Shown here in pieces: positions 29,131-37,369 of a stretch of DNA of 56,793 bases. The stretch spans positions 1-56,793 of the IMG/VR virus record IMGVR_UViG_3300042509_002617; one strand, 5' to 3'. How positions within the stretch are numbered: the first letter of the stretch is position 1; every line of letters begins with the position of its first letter. A program made the position numbers and the translations under genes. The stretch is from a virus. The notes under the pieces are model-generated. The model was not told the origin of the DNA. It made no database searches and saw only the letters and a program-made list of their open reading frames with translations.

Positions 29131-29558
29131 TGTCGAACCAACCAACCAACACCACCCAGCTCGCGGCGGTCATCCGGCAGGATGCTCCCGAGTCGATCCT
29201 GAAGTACGTCACCGAGGAGCAGCTCAACCGGATTGCCGGTCTGGTCGCTCATCACGGGGCGAGAGTCGAGGCGTCCGGCGAGTTCAACGGCAGCGGAACG
29301 AACACGGCGCAGGAACGCCGTCGCCAACGCCGAGCCCTGCGGAAGCGGGTGAAGGCCGACACCGTCGGATTCGGGATCGGGTCGGTCGTGCTGATGGCGG
29401 TCATCTCGTGGTGCGTGCAGCGGTTCCTCGACTGGTGCTGGACCAACCGGGACCGGGCTCAGGCCTGCGCCGCGATCGGGCAGCAGCTTCCTCCATGGGG
29501 CGACGAGGACCGGGCCGCTGTGGCAGCGGTCGGAACCGACGACGATGACGGTGATTGA
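29130..29558 (+). CDS. Small membrane protein (142 aa)
   Basis: A 142-residue protein. A soluble N-terminal part and a basic stretch (RRRQRRALRKRVK) precede one transmembrane helix (VGFGIGSVVLMAVISWCVQRF) and an acidic tail (TDDDDGD). It overlaps the thioredoxin gene stop. It could be a holin-class or scaffold protein. No family recognised. Confidence 0.5.
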   Translation: MSNQPTNTTQLAAVIRQDAPESILKYVTEEQLNRIAGLVAHHGARVEASGEFNGSGTNTAQERRRQRRALRKRVKADTVGFGIGSVVLMAVISWCVQRFLDWCWTNRDRAQACAAIGQQLPPWGDEDRAAVAAVGTDDDDGD

Positions 29559-29803
29559 TGGCGATGCCGATGGACTTCTGCGTGGTGTTGATCCCCCCGA
29601 GCGGCAAGGGCCGTGTGTACGAGGAGATCAGCACCAGCGCGTGGACGATCGCGGCCAACCTCGCACTGCTGGAGCACCCGGGGCACACCGTCGAGACGAT
29701 CTACGAGCACTCGGTCAGCCCTGTGGGGCAGTGCGCGATTTGCGGCCAGTGGCAGCAGCAGTTTTCCGACGCCCGACGGAGGATCTGCCGTGACTGCCGG
29801 TGA
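29558..29803 (+). CDS. Small zinc-ribbon protein (81 aa)
   Basis: An 81-residue protein ending in two CxxC pairs (QCAICGQWQQQF and RRICRDCR), a zinc-ribbon pattern. Its last 89 bases overlap the convergent regulator gene at 29715. Last rightward gene before the terminase block. Function unknown. Confidence 0.5.
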   Translation: MAMPMDFCVVLIPPSGKGRVYEEISTSAWTIAANLALLEHPGHTVETIYEHSVSPVGQCAICGQWQQQFSDARRRICRDCR

Positions 29804-30071
29804 GACGCAGACCGTAGTACTCCGCGATCCGCTCGCAGATTTCGGCAGACGGCCGGGTCGACGGCTTGTAGGCGAGTCGGCAGAGGACCGGGTAGGAGAC
29901 CCCAATCAGTTTGGCCAGGCCGTTGAACGACTGCCCCCCAATTTTGGGATCCAGACTGTCCGCCAAGGCCTGCAGCAGGGGGCCCATGATCGGTCCGGTC
30001 TGCAATCGCATTTCATGCAAGGTCTCGTCATCAAGGGCGGAAACGGGGCCGGTGTGAAGAACGCGGGGCAT
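29715..30071 (-). CDS. XRE/Cro-type helix-turn-helix regulator
   Basis: A 118-residue leftward protein. GQSFNGLAKLIGVSYPVLCR and RPSAEICERIAEYYGLRL are the HTH core of the XRE family. The N terminus is helical and the C terminus basic (SVGRRKTAAATGRKSR). Start ATG at 30071 has GGAG 6 bases upstream. It is divergent from the terminase genes and has its own promoter. It is the best candidate for a lysogeny-type repressor in the genome and could be the protein that binds the 21-bp operators; neither is proven. Confidence 0.75.
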   Translation of the reverse strand: MPRVLHTGPVSALDDETLHEMRLQTGPIMGPLLQALADSLDPKIGGQSFNGLAKLIGVSYPVLCRLAYKPSTRPSAEICERIAEYYGLRLTGSHGRSSVGRRKTAAATGRKSRTAPQG

Positions 30072-30106
30072 CAAATCTCCTGTGTGCAATTGAACGAGCC
30101 CGAATA

Positions 30107-30134
30107 ATTGTACGGCCACAACCCCGAAACGCAA
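30107..30134 (-). promoter_or_regulatory. Leftward promoter of the XRE regulator
   Basis: On the minus strand: TTGCGT (30134-30129), 16-bp spacer, TACAAT (30112-30107). The -10 is identical to those at 9663 and 15693. The -35 starts two bases from the terminase ATG, so the two transcription units share control DNA. Confidence 0.65.
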
Positions 30135-30135
30135 C

Positions 30136-30609
30136 ATGCCTAAACCGACCGCCCAAGAAATCTCCCGCCGAGTGAATGAAATCTGCGAGATGATGCGCGG
30201 TGGGTGTACCCTCGGGCAGATTCGCCAGCATCTGAAGAAGGCGTACAGGATCACCACCCGTTCATGCGACAGATACCTGTCTCGCGCGCGAGCTCGAATC
30301 TACCACGCCACCAAGCGGACCGATGACGATCTGCGTGCTGAGTCGCTGGCGTTCTACGAGGGGGTGCGGGCGGACCTCGACCAGCACATCCAGTGGCGGC
30401 TGAAGGCACAGGAGCGGCTGGATTCCCTGATGGCCCTGGACAAACCGAAGAAGGTCGCCCTCACCGACGCGAACGGCGGGCCCGCGACGATACGGCTTCA
30501 GGCGGACCAGTTGGAGAAGACCGATCCAGATGTGTTGGCTCAGCTCTCGGCGGCGTTCGATCAGTTGCAGAAAATCGGAGTGGAACAGGCCGCCGGGGAG
30601 CAGGGCTGA
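30136..30609 (+). CDS. Terminase small subunit-like protein
   Basis: A 157-residue protein with an N-terminal HTH-like region (QEISRRVNEICEMMRGGCTL and YRITTRSCDRYLSRARARI) and a helical oligomerisation-type region. It overlaps the large subunit start by one base. Small subunits recognise packaging DNA and stimulate the large-subunit ATPase. Assignment rests on the HTH and synteny. Confidence 0.75.
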   Translation: MPKPTAQEISRRVNEICEMMRGGCTLGQIRQHLKKAYRITTRSCDRYLSRARARIYHATKRTDDDLRAESLAFYEGVRADLDQHIQWRLKAQERLDSLMALDKPKKVALTDANGGPATIRLQADQLEKTDPDVLAQLSAAFDQLQKIGVEQAAGEQG

Positions 30610-32297
30610 TGGCCACGACGGCGCTGTCACCCCAGCAGATTCAGGAGTTGGCCCCGCAACTGGCAGGAGCCAAGCTGGCTCACGTGCGGAACCTCGCACG
30701 GCAGGGAGACGTTCTGCCGTTCATCGCGTTCCAGTGGCCTGGTGTGCTGCTCGATGACTTCCAGCGCGACGCAATCGCCAGTCTGTTCGATCCGACGATG
30801 AAGCGAGTGTTCCTCAAGGGCAACACCGGTTGTGGCAAGTCGTGCATCGCGGGCCTGTCGGTTTGCATCTGGTTTTCGATCTGGCCGGACGCGAAGGCGA
30901 TCCTCACGAGCAGCACGTTCGACCATGCGTCGGGCGTGCTCTTCGCCGAGGTCGCCCAGTGGTACAAGTCCATGCGGGTCCCCCCCGGTGACAAACTGTG
31001 GGCGGCAGGCATTGGGGACGCGGCGGACCAAAGGTATGTCGAAGTGATCAACCCCGGAAACGACGAGGCGTTCTCGGGTCGTCACGGTGAGCATGTGCTG
31101 TTCGTGTTCGACGAGGCGACCGGCATCCCTGACAGCAAATGGAGGCTGTCGAAGACGCAGTACACGAAGTTCCTCGCCCAGGCGAACCCTCGAACTCTGT
31201 CGGGGGCCTTCCGGCAGGCATTCCCTCTCGATGATCCCGATTCCTGCGTGACCCGGCTGACCCCCGAGGGGAAGTCGCGGTTCATCACGATCTCGGGGCA
31301 GGACTGCATGAACGTCCGGCTCAAGCGGCTGGACACACCCCTCGCTCCGCCGGGAGGCGTGGAGGCCGAGGGCCGGCGCTACCAGCACGGGGAGACGATC
31401 CCGCCCGAGGTGTACCAGCAGCATTTCCGGCCGATCATCCCCGGCCAAATCTGCTACGACCAGTTTCTCTCGCTGTGTGCGACCGCGGATCCCCGGTGGG
31501 TCGGCGTGTTTGCCCATGGTCGGTTCCCGTCGGAGAACCCAGACACCCAGCTGGTCTTGGCGAGCTGGCTGCGGCGTGCGTACGACGCATGGGGGCGATA
31601 CAGCCAGCTCTGCGAGCGGATCGCAGGGCGGCCCGGCCTGGTGCGTCTGCTGCGGCGTCTGATCCCGGTGACGGCGTTCGGTCTCGACGTGGCGGCCAGT
31701 TCGCACGGGGACGCCTCAGTCCTGACCGCCGGGGCCAATCGCGGCATCCTGCGGCAGCATGTCACCCGCTACGCCTCGACGATGGACACGGTGGGTTGGG
31801 TGATCCGCACCGCCAAGACCGAGCACGGCGTTGATCTGACCACAGGGGAGGTCCCTGTCGCGGTGGACGTCGACGGTCTGGGGAAGGGGGTCGCGGATCG
31901 CCTGCGAGAGCAGCGGGTGCGGGTCATCGAGTGCCGGGGGAACGATTCCCCGAGCGACCCGAAACGGTTCGCCAACCGTCGCGCCGAGCGGTACTCGGAC
32001 ATTGGCGACCGGCTCAACCCCGAGGGGCCACTGGGGACCACCGTCTTCTGGCTCCCCGAGGATCCCGAGCTGGGGCAAGAGCTGTGTGCGGTCGAGCGGG
32101 TGTATCAGGGGTCGGACGGATTCAAGTTCGCGGTGACCCCCAAGCGGAAGGCCCCCGGCAGCAGCTACGAGGGGCCGACGGTGGAGGGGAAGATCGGCCG
32201 GTCTCCGGATAAGGGGGACTCGGCCGCCTATTGCCTGGAGGCCATCCTTCACGCGGGTCGTGGGAACCTGGTGGGGTGGCTCGATGTTCTCGGGTGA
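30609..32297 (+). CDS. terL: Terminase large subunit
   Basis: A 562-residue DNA-packaging motor. The ATPase half has Walker A GNTGCGKS (about 71-78) and Walker B VLFVFDEATG (about 163-172). The RNase H-like nuclease half shows acidic strands FGLDVAASSHGD (about 358), VAVDVDGLGKG (about 418) and SPDKGDSAAY near the C terminus. It cuts and pumps DNA into the portal encoded three genes downstream. Confidence 0.93.
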   Translation: MATTALSPQQIQELAPQLAGAKLAHVRNLARQGDVLPFIAFQWPGVLLDDFQRDAIASLFDPTMKRVFLKGNTGCGKSCIAGLSVCIWFSIWPDAKAILTSSTFDHASGVLFAEVAQWYKSMRVPPGDKLWAAGIGDAADQRYVEVINPGNDEAFSGRHGEHVLFVFDEATGIPDSKWRLSKTQYTKFLAQANPRTLSGAFRQAFPLDDPDSCVTRLTPEGKSRFITISGQDCMNVRLKRLDTPLAPPGGVEAEGRRYQHGETIPPEVYQQHFRPIIPGQICYDQFLSLCATADPRWVGVFAHGRFPSENPDTQLVLASWLRRAYDAWGRYSQLCERIAGRPGLVRLLRRLIPVTAFGLDVAASSHGDASVLTAGANRGILRQHVTRYASTMDTVGWVIRTAKTEHGVDLTTGEVPVAVDVDGLGKGVADRLREQRVRVIECRGNDSPSDPKRFANRRAERYSDIGDRLNPEGPLGTTVFWLPEDPELGQELCAVERVYQGSDGFKFAVTPKRKAPGSSYEGPTVEGKIGRSPDKGDSAAYCLEAILHAGRGNLVGWLDVLG

Positions 32298-32310
32298 GGA
32301 GCGGCGGAGC

Positions 32311-32523
32311 ATGGCGGTGATTCATGACGACTACGGGAATCAGGTGGTGCACATCTCGCACCGCCAGACGGTGTATCACGTGAGCCTCGCGGGCGACCAA
32401 GAGTCGGCCGTCTGTCTGGAGACCAGCCAGCGGGTGGAGGGCCGCAGCCGGGCCGAGTGCCTGCAGAAGATGGCGGCGTTGATTGACCAGCGTCCGTGCA
32501 GCAGTCTGGGGGTGTGCGGATGA
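32311..32523 (+). CDS. Hypothetical protein (70 aa)
   Basis: A 70-residue protein (MAVIHDDYGNQVVHISHRQT) with a helical C terminus. AGGAG lies 9 bases before ATG 32311; ATG 32284 is possible and would overlap the terminase end. It is coupled to the next gene by ATGA. No family recognised. Confidence 0.5.
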   Translation: MAVIHDDYGNQVVHISHRQTVYHVSLAGDQESAVCLETSQRVEGRSRAECLQKMAALIDQRPCSSLGVCG

Positions 32524-33047
32524 CTGGCGTTCCTGCCGCGTTGCGCGGCCCAAAAGAACTACTGCGGGGGCAACGGCACCTCCCCGAGGATCTGCGGCAG
32601 TCGGTCGTGTTGCTCACGTTCCGCGAGCCCCTGCCGCGGTACGTGGTGTCCCAGTTCCTGCGGATCCATCTGCAGCGGGTGCAGCTCGAACGCGGCGAGG
32701 CGTCGGCCTACTTGCCGGAGGTGTTCCAACCACATCGTGTCGGGCCCAAGCCCTGCCCGAAGTGCGGCAACATCATGCACCCCATGAGCGAATCATGGTC
32801 GAAGTGCGCCAACCCGGCGTGTGAGCTGTTTACCAAACGGGTCATGCACGGCCCCCTGATCGGCGTGGTCAACGTGCTGACCTGGACCGACTCGGTCGTC
32901 GGCCACACGGCGACCGGCGAAGAGCTGGTGAAGAACTGCGGGCTGGTCATGGATCGGCGGTACGACGAAACGACACTGGCGGCGGTCTACCGCACTGCCG
33001 AGGCCCTCGCGGAATTTCTGGAGCGCCCCCTTGCAAACCCTGCGTAA
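32520..33047 (+). CDS. Zinc-ribbon protein in the packaging operon
   Basis: A 175-residue protein. A central zinc ribbon CPKCGNIMHP ... KCANPAC (about 79-102) separates a basic N-terminal half from a mixed C-terminal half. Position between terminase and portal suggests a packaging or head-assembly accessory role; this is inferred. Confidence 0.55.
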   Translation: MTGVPAALRGPKELLRGQRHLPEDLRQSVVLLTFREPLPRYVVSQFLRIHLQRVQLERGEASAYLPEVFQPHRVGPKPCPKCGNIMHPMSESWSKCANPACELFTKRVMHGPLIGVVNVLTWTDSVVGHTATGEELVKNCGLVMDRRYDETTLAAVYRTAEALAEFLERPLANPA

Positions 33048-33255
33048 GCGAATCTGGACGTGGTGGCACACCCGCCGGCGGCTGTGTGAAGAGCTGGCCG
33101 TCGAGCGGCAGCGGTGCCGACTACTGGAGGAGGAGATCGACCACCTGCGGCGGATCCTCACACTGCACACGGACCGGGTCGACTGTGACACCTGGCACCA
33201 ACGTGCGTGGGGGGCCCAGGCCAAACTCACCGTGCAGGATCTGTCACAGCGTTGA
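33031..33255 (+). CDS. Small coiled-coil protein (74 aa)
   Basis: A 74-residue basic protein from TTG 33031 (GGAG 8 bases upstream) with a heptad helix (LAVERQRCRLLEEEIDHLRR). It overlaps the preceding gene by 17 bases and ends 11 bases before the operator at 33267. No family recognised. Confidence 0.45.
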   Translation: MQTLRKRIWTWWHTRRRLCEELAVERQRCRLLEEEIDHLRRILTLHTDRVDCDTWHQRAWGAQAKLTVQDLSQR

Positions 33256-33266
33256 ATCAATCTCGC

Positions 33267-33287
33267 ACCAGTGTTGGCAAAACTGTA
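33267..33287. promoter_or_regulatory. 21-bp inverted-repeat operator (weaker right arm)
   Basis: ACCAGTGTT-ggc-AAAACTGTA matches the recurring consensus at 15 of 18 arm positions, with a perfect left arm. It lies in the 65-base gap before the portal gene. No clear promoter is associated with it. Confidence 0.6.
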
Positions 33288-33320
33288 TCCTGAGCCCACC
33301 CAGTCCCAGGAGTGACCGCG

Positions 33321-34769
33321 ATGCCCAGCTTCCTCGACACCTTCCAGCCGTTCCCGGCCGTCGCCCAGGCTGCGCCCGCCTCCCCGGTGCTGACGGCCCT
33401 GACGACCCTCGACCCCGTGCAGCGGAACATCCGCAACACGATCCGCACGGCCCGGGAGCAGGTGTTTCACTTCACCGAGTGGAACTATGTGTCGATTGAC
33501 TGGCTGGCGTGGCGGTTCTCGCAGCTCTGCCCGTACTTCGGGTCGGTCTCCGCCCCCCGGACTCGGCAGCGTTTCAGTTTGAGTGAACTGCAACACCTGC
33601 GGCAACACTACCCCCGGGTCATGCGGCAGGCGATGGCGTACGGGCACGACACCCCCGAGCCCCTGGAGGCGTCGCACCCCATCGTCCAGCTGTTCGAGAA
33701 CGTCAACCAGATCGACTGGTATCAGGCATTCGCGTACGAGCTGATGATGTGGCTGGAGTTGACCGGCCGGTGTTACATCTGGATGACCAACTCGGCTGTT
33801 CCGTCGCGGAACGGGCGAGGGTACATCCCGGCCGAGATGCACATCGTGCCGACCACCTGGATTGAGCCGTACGTCGACAAACCCGGCATGCCCCAGACCG
33901 GTTGGGTGATCACGCCTGAGGGGGATTACACCCGCAGGGAAATTGTCGCGCTCGAGGATGTGGAGTTCCTGCGGTACAAGTCCCCGCTCTCGAAATGGGA
34001 CGGCTTCTCGCCATTGCAGGGCGGATCGCGGTGGACCGAAAATGCCGAGTCGATCGAGATGTCCCGCCAGATGCAATTCCGCAACGGCGGCAACCCTGAT
34101 GTGCTGGTCGAGCTGGACGGCGAGGTCCACAGCAACCCGAGCCGCGAAGTGATCGACCGGGTCAAGGAAATGGTCATGCAGCGGACCAGCGGTCTGCGGC
34201 GGACCGGCGAGCCCCTGATCAGCCCACCCGGGATGAAGTACTCGAAGTGGAGCAACACCCCCCGGGAGATGGACTACGAGACGTCCGCGACCCAGGCCCG
34301 GGACGCGGTGTTGGCTCTGCGTGGGACTCCCAAGGTGTTGTTCGGCATCACCGAGGACGTCAACCGCGCCAGCATCGAGGGGGCGAACATCATCGCGGGG
34401 CAGAACCTCGACCCGAAGGCGGCCTACATTGCGGGGTTCTTTCATGAGCGGATTCTGTCGCGGTTCGGGCAGGGGTTCTGCATGTGGTTCGATTCGGCGG
34501 TGCCGAAGGACGCGGCTGAAAAGCGAGCCGAGCAACAGTTTCAGTTTGCGTGCGGGGCGCTCTCGCCGGATGAGATTCGCATCGCGGCGGGGATGGAGCC
34601 GTTCGAAAGTCCGGCATCCCAGTCCGGCTACCTCCCGAGCGGCCTGATGCCACTCGACCCCGAGGCGATGCCTGAGCCGCCGCCCGATGAGCCCGGGGCC
34701 GACACCGGGGAAGACCCGCCCGAGGATCCTGAGGACACCGAGGACACTGACCCCCAGGAGGATGCGTGA
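33321..34769 (+). CDS. Phage portal protein (HK97-type)
   Basis: A 482-residue protein with typical portal elements: an N-terminal region with WNYVSIDWLAWRF, HPIVQLFENVN followed by WYQAFAYELMMWLELTGRCY, the crown/stem region with LRYKSPLSKWDGFSPL, then GTPKVLFGITEDVNRASIEG. The C terminus is acidic and Pro-rich. It forms the dodecameric DNA gate at the capsid vertex. AGGAG lies 8 bases before the ATG. It overlaps the MuF gene by four bases. Confidence 0.92.
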   Translation: MPSFLDTFQPFPAVAQAAPASPVLTALTTLDPVQRNIRNTIRTAREQVFHFTEWNYVSIDWLAWRFSQLCPYFGSVSAPRTRQRFSLSELQHLRQHYPRVMRQAMAYGHDTPEPLEASHPIVQLFENVNQIDWYQAFAYELMMWLELTGRCYIWMTNSAVPSRNGRGYIPAEMHIVPTTWIEPYVDKPGMPQTGWVITPEGDYTRREIVALEDVEFLRYKSPLSKWDGFSPLQGGSRWTENAESIEMSRQMQFRNGGNPDVLVELDGEVHSNPSREVIDRVKEMVMQRTSGLRRTGEPLISPPGMKYSKWSNTPREMDYETSATQARDAVLALRGTPKVLFGITEDVNRASIEGANIIAGQNLDPKAAYIAGFFHERILSRFGQGFCMWFDSAVPKDAAEKRAEQQFQFACGALSPDEIRIAAGMEPFESPASQSGYLPSGLMPLDPEAMPEPPPDEPGADTGEDPPEDPEDTEDTDPQEDA

Positions 34770-36748
34770 TCGCTCTCCGCAGCATCCGCCAGCGTGCTCA
34801 GGCCAAGGCTGTGGCCGACCGGCACGCCCTGTTCCTGCGGCAGCATGCCCGGCAGGAACGCCGGGTCCAGATCGACATGCAGCGGTGGCGGGCCCCAATC
34901 CTCGACCGCATCGCGACAACGCTCGAGAACTGGCCGAACAGCAACCCGGTGGCGGGCCTGGTATGGCAGCCGACTGCCGAGGATGAGCGGTCATTCCGGG
35001 CGATGATCCGCCGGGCTCTGGTCCGGATGCAACTGGCGGGGGCGTCCCTCGAATCGCAGTACCTCGACACGGCTCTGGGGCGGGACCAGTCCAAGCAATC
35101 GTGGCGCCAGCTTCAGGGGCGGTTTCGCTCCGAGCGGCAGATTGCCCCGGTGACCCCCGTTGGCAACGAGCTGGACCCGGACGACATCTACATCGAGTTC
35201 AGCCCCGAGATGCGGACGGCCGTTGACACCTGGACCTCCGCGCGGGAGGTGGGTCTCTGGCAGAAGATCCAGTCGGGGACCTCGCGGGCCTTGTCCAAGG
35301 CGATCTCCACCGGACTTGCCGAGGGATTGTCGATCGATGACCTGATGAAGGCGGTCATGGCAGAGATCACCGAATACGACAAGGTGCAGGCCCGCCGCGT
35401 GGCCCGCACTGAGGCGACTGGGGCGATGAATCACGGTGCCTACCTGGAGCAGGTGGATGCCGAGGTCCCGTTCCGCGAGTGGCTGCGAACGATCGATCTG
35501 AGAACCCGCGGATTCAATCCCGACAAAAAAGAGAAGTTCAACCACTACAACGCAAATCAGGTTGTGCCCGCCACAGAGCCGTTTGTGGTCAGCGGCGAGC
35601 GGATGAACTACCCCGGGGACACGACGTTCGGGGCCAGTGCCGGGAACGTGATCAACTGCCGGTGCAGTTGTGCGGCCAATTTCGACGGGCCGAGAAAGGC
35701 CCGAAAGAAAGAATCTCCCGGAAGCACAAAGCCGCCAGAACAACCTCCCAGTGCCGAAGTTACGGAAGCCAAGCCGGTTGAAAAGAAAACCCTGCGCGAA
35801 CGCATTGATTCCGCGATTAGCAGCGACAGAAATAAACAGATGAGGGATGACCTGCGGGGAATTCACATCGCTTACGAGCCGCGAATCAAAAAAGCAAAGG
35901 ACACTTACGAGAAGGCTGCAGATGCATATGAGCAATTGGCCAAAGAGTTCAAGGGAATCGCTTTGTCGCCAGAGGTGTTTACAGATGCTGGCAGGCAAAA
36001 GAAAAACATTATGTGGGATAAACTGAAAGCCCAAGAGCCAAAGCTCGAAAGACTGCGGAATAAGTATAAAGAGGAGGTCGAGAAAAGACGGATGGCAATG
36101 CACGATGTGCTCGGAAGAGGTTCGAAATCCCCATTTTCATTGGACTTCGGCTTGAAGAATCCCGACGCAATTGCAACAGCAGCAAGCCACATTGAGTCGG
36201 CTCAAAGAAAGGTTCTGTATCCACCATCGGACACCTTTGTATCTAAAACACAAAAGGCTGACGAATTCCTTGCTCGCTTTTGGTCTCGCGACGACCTCGC
36301 CAATAGGGCGTATGCCATACAATTGCAAAACGGAAACCGTGCGTGTGCATACCGTGGGGCAGCATTTGCAACGGATCAGAATGACATTTCCATATTCGTT
36401 CACGAATTTGGCCATGTGATCGAACACACCGACAAGGAAGTCATGGCGTTGTGTCGGGAGTATGTCGAATCCCGGATTACAAAAGCGTCGACGCGAGACT
36501 ATCTGCTGACGGATTTGTTTCCAGATTCCGGGTTCGACGCAGACGAGATTGGAAACGCGGACGACTTCTTTAAGCTGTTTGGCCAACATGGTGCGGATCC
36601 ATACTATGTTGGAAAACGATACGCTGACGGGCAAAACGAACTGTTGTCTATGACACTGCAGTACCTATATGCTGATCCACATGCGGTCGCCACGAAGGAT
36701 TTCGAGCTTTTCTCATTTGTCATGTCAATGGCGGAGGGAACCCTGTGA
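34766..36748 (+). CDS. MuF head protein fused to a HExxH metallopeptidase-like domain
   Basis: A 660-residue protein, much longer than a plain MuF minor head protein. Residues about 1-310 are the phage MuF domain: ARRVARTEATGAMNHGAY (about 209-226) and the C-terminal signature NCRCSC (about 297). After a Lys/Glu/Pro linker, residues about 345-660 form a new domain with HEFGHVIEH (546-554, HExxH zinc site) and a possible third ligand in QNELLSMTLQYLYADP (about 623). This C-terminal half is AT-richer than its surroundings. It resembles the MuF polymorphic toxins of temperate phages, where the virion carries an effector. The target is unknown. Confidence 0.85.
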   Translation: MIALRSIRQRAQAKAVADRHALFLRQHARQERRVQIDMQRWRAPILDRIATTLENWPNSNPVAGLVWQPTAEDERSFRAMIRRALVRMQLAGASLESQYLDTALGRDQSKQSWRQLQGRFRSERQIAPVTPVGNELDPDDIYIEFSPEMRTAVDTWTSAREVGLWQKIQSGTSRALSKAISTGLAEGLSIDDLMKAVMAEITEYDKVQARRVARTEATGAMNHGAYLEQVDAEVPFREWLRTIDLRTRGFNPDKKEKFNHYNANQVVPATEPFVVSGERMNYPGDTTFGASAGNVINCRCSCAANFDGPRKARKKESPGSTKPPEQPPSAEVTEAKPVEKKTLRERIDSAISSDRNKQMRDDLRGIHIAYEPRIKKAKDTYEKAADAYEQLAKEFKGIALSPEVFTDAGRQKKNIMWDKLKAQEPKLERLRNKYKEEVEKRRMAMHDVLGRGSKSPFSLDFGLKNPDAIATAASHIESAQRKVLYPPSDTFVSKTQKADEFLARFWSRDDLANRAYAIQLQNGNRACAYRGAAFATDQNDISIFVHEFGHVIEHTDKEVMALCREYVESRITKASTRDYLLTDLFPDSGFDADEIGNADDFFKLFGQHGADPYYVGKRYADGQNELLSMTLQYLYADPHAVATKDFELFSFVMSMAEGTL

Positions 36749-36996
36749 GAGCGTTAACTCTGAGCAAGGACCTAGACGTCGTCGCGACGTTGTCCGACCA
36801 ATGCGTATGGACATGCGACGCTATTCCGGAAATGGCAACTTTACTGAATAATTTTACGGCGCGGGTCGTAGAGAATTTGTCTCCATCCGACGGAGATCCA
36901 CCTTCGGTAGTGCTTGCCTTGGCTGCACAGCATTTTGCGCCTGCCACGGCACAGCACCAACAAGTCCCACCAATCGCAACGGGTGTTACCCCATAG
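36745..36996 (+). CDS. Small protein overlapping the MuF fusion (immunity candidate)
   Basis: An 83-residue protein. GTG 36745 overlaps the MuF stop (GTGA), and the 5' part shares the lower-GC composition of the metallopeptidase domain. It has an N-terminal strand-rich part (RALTLSKDLDVVATLSDQCV) and a low-complexity C terminus. Immunity genes of polymorphic toxins usually sit directly behind the toxin, so that role is proposed from position and composition only. Confidence 0.5.
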   Translation: MRALTLSKDLDVVATLSDQCVWTCDAIPEMATLLNNFTARVVENLSPSDGDPPSVVLALAAQHFAPATAQHQQVPPIATGVTP

Positions 36997-37003
36997 GACA
37001 GCG

Positions 37004-37369
37004 ATGAGCACAATTTTTCGTGTGACCTACCAGCAGCGCACCAGCCCCCAGTTGCACTCCGCCAGCGTGCTGTGCCAGTCGAGAGATCTGGACGCCGTCG
37101 CGTTGACCGGTATTCTGGGAGCCCTGGTCGCCAAGACAGGTCTTGACCAGTCCGACATTCACATCAGCGGCATCGACCGCCTTGACGAGGTCCTGGAGGC
37201 CCACCATGAGCAACACCGACCTGATTCAACTGACCCCCAGCCAGCTCAAGGGCCTGCTGCGTCGGGAACGCCGAGTGGGCAGCCGTCAGCGCCAGCGAGC
37301 CCCGCAGCCGGGCCAGCCCCTGCCCGTGCCCCAGGGGGGAATCCGTCTCGCAAATCCTCTGGGCGTTGA
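37004..37369 (+). CDS. Hypothetical protein overlapping the protease gene
   Basis: A 121-residue frame from ATG 37004. The first 70 residues look protein-like (IFRVTYQQRTSPQLHSASVL, DAVALTGILGALVAKTG). The final 50 residues are Pro/Ala/Ser-rich and lie entirely over the protease gene in another frame. The 164-base overlap is unusual for this genome. It may be real with an unstructured tail, or the true product may differ. Confidence 0.4.
   Translation: MSTIFRVTYQQRTSPQLHSASVLCQSRDLDAVALTGILGALVAKTGLDQSDIHISGIDRLDEVLEAHHEQHRPDSTDPQPAQGPAASGTPSGQPSAPASPAAGPAPARAPGGNPSRKSSGR

Noticed and set aside
32793-34994. Long leftward open frame of 733 codons
   Set aside because: Antisense to the portal gene and its flanks, with no domain motifs and shadow-type composition.
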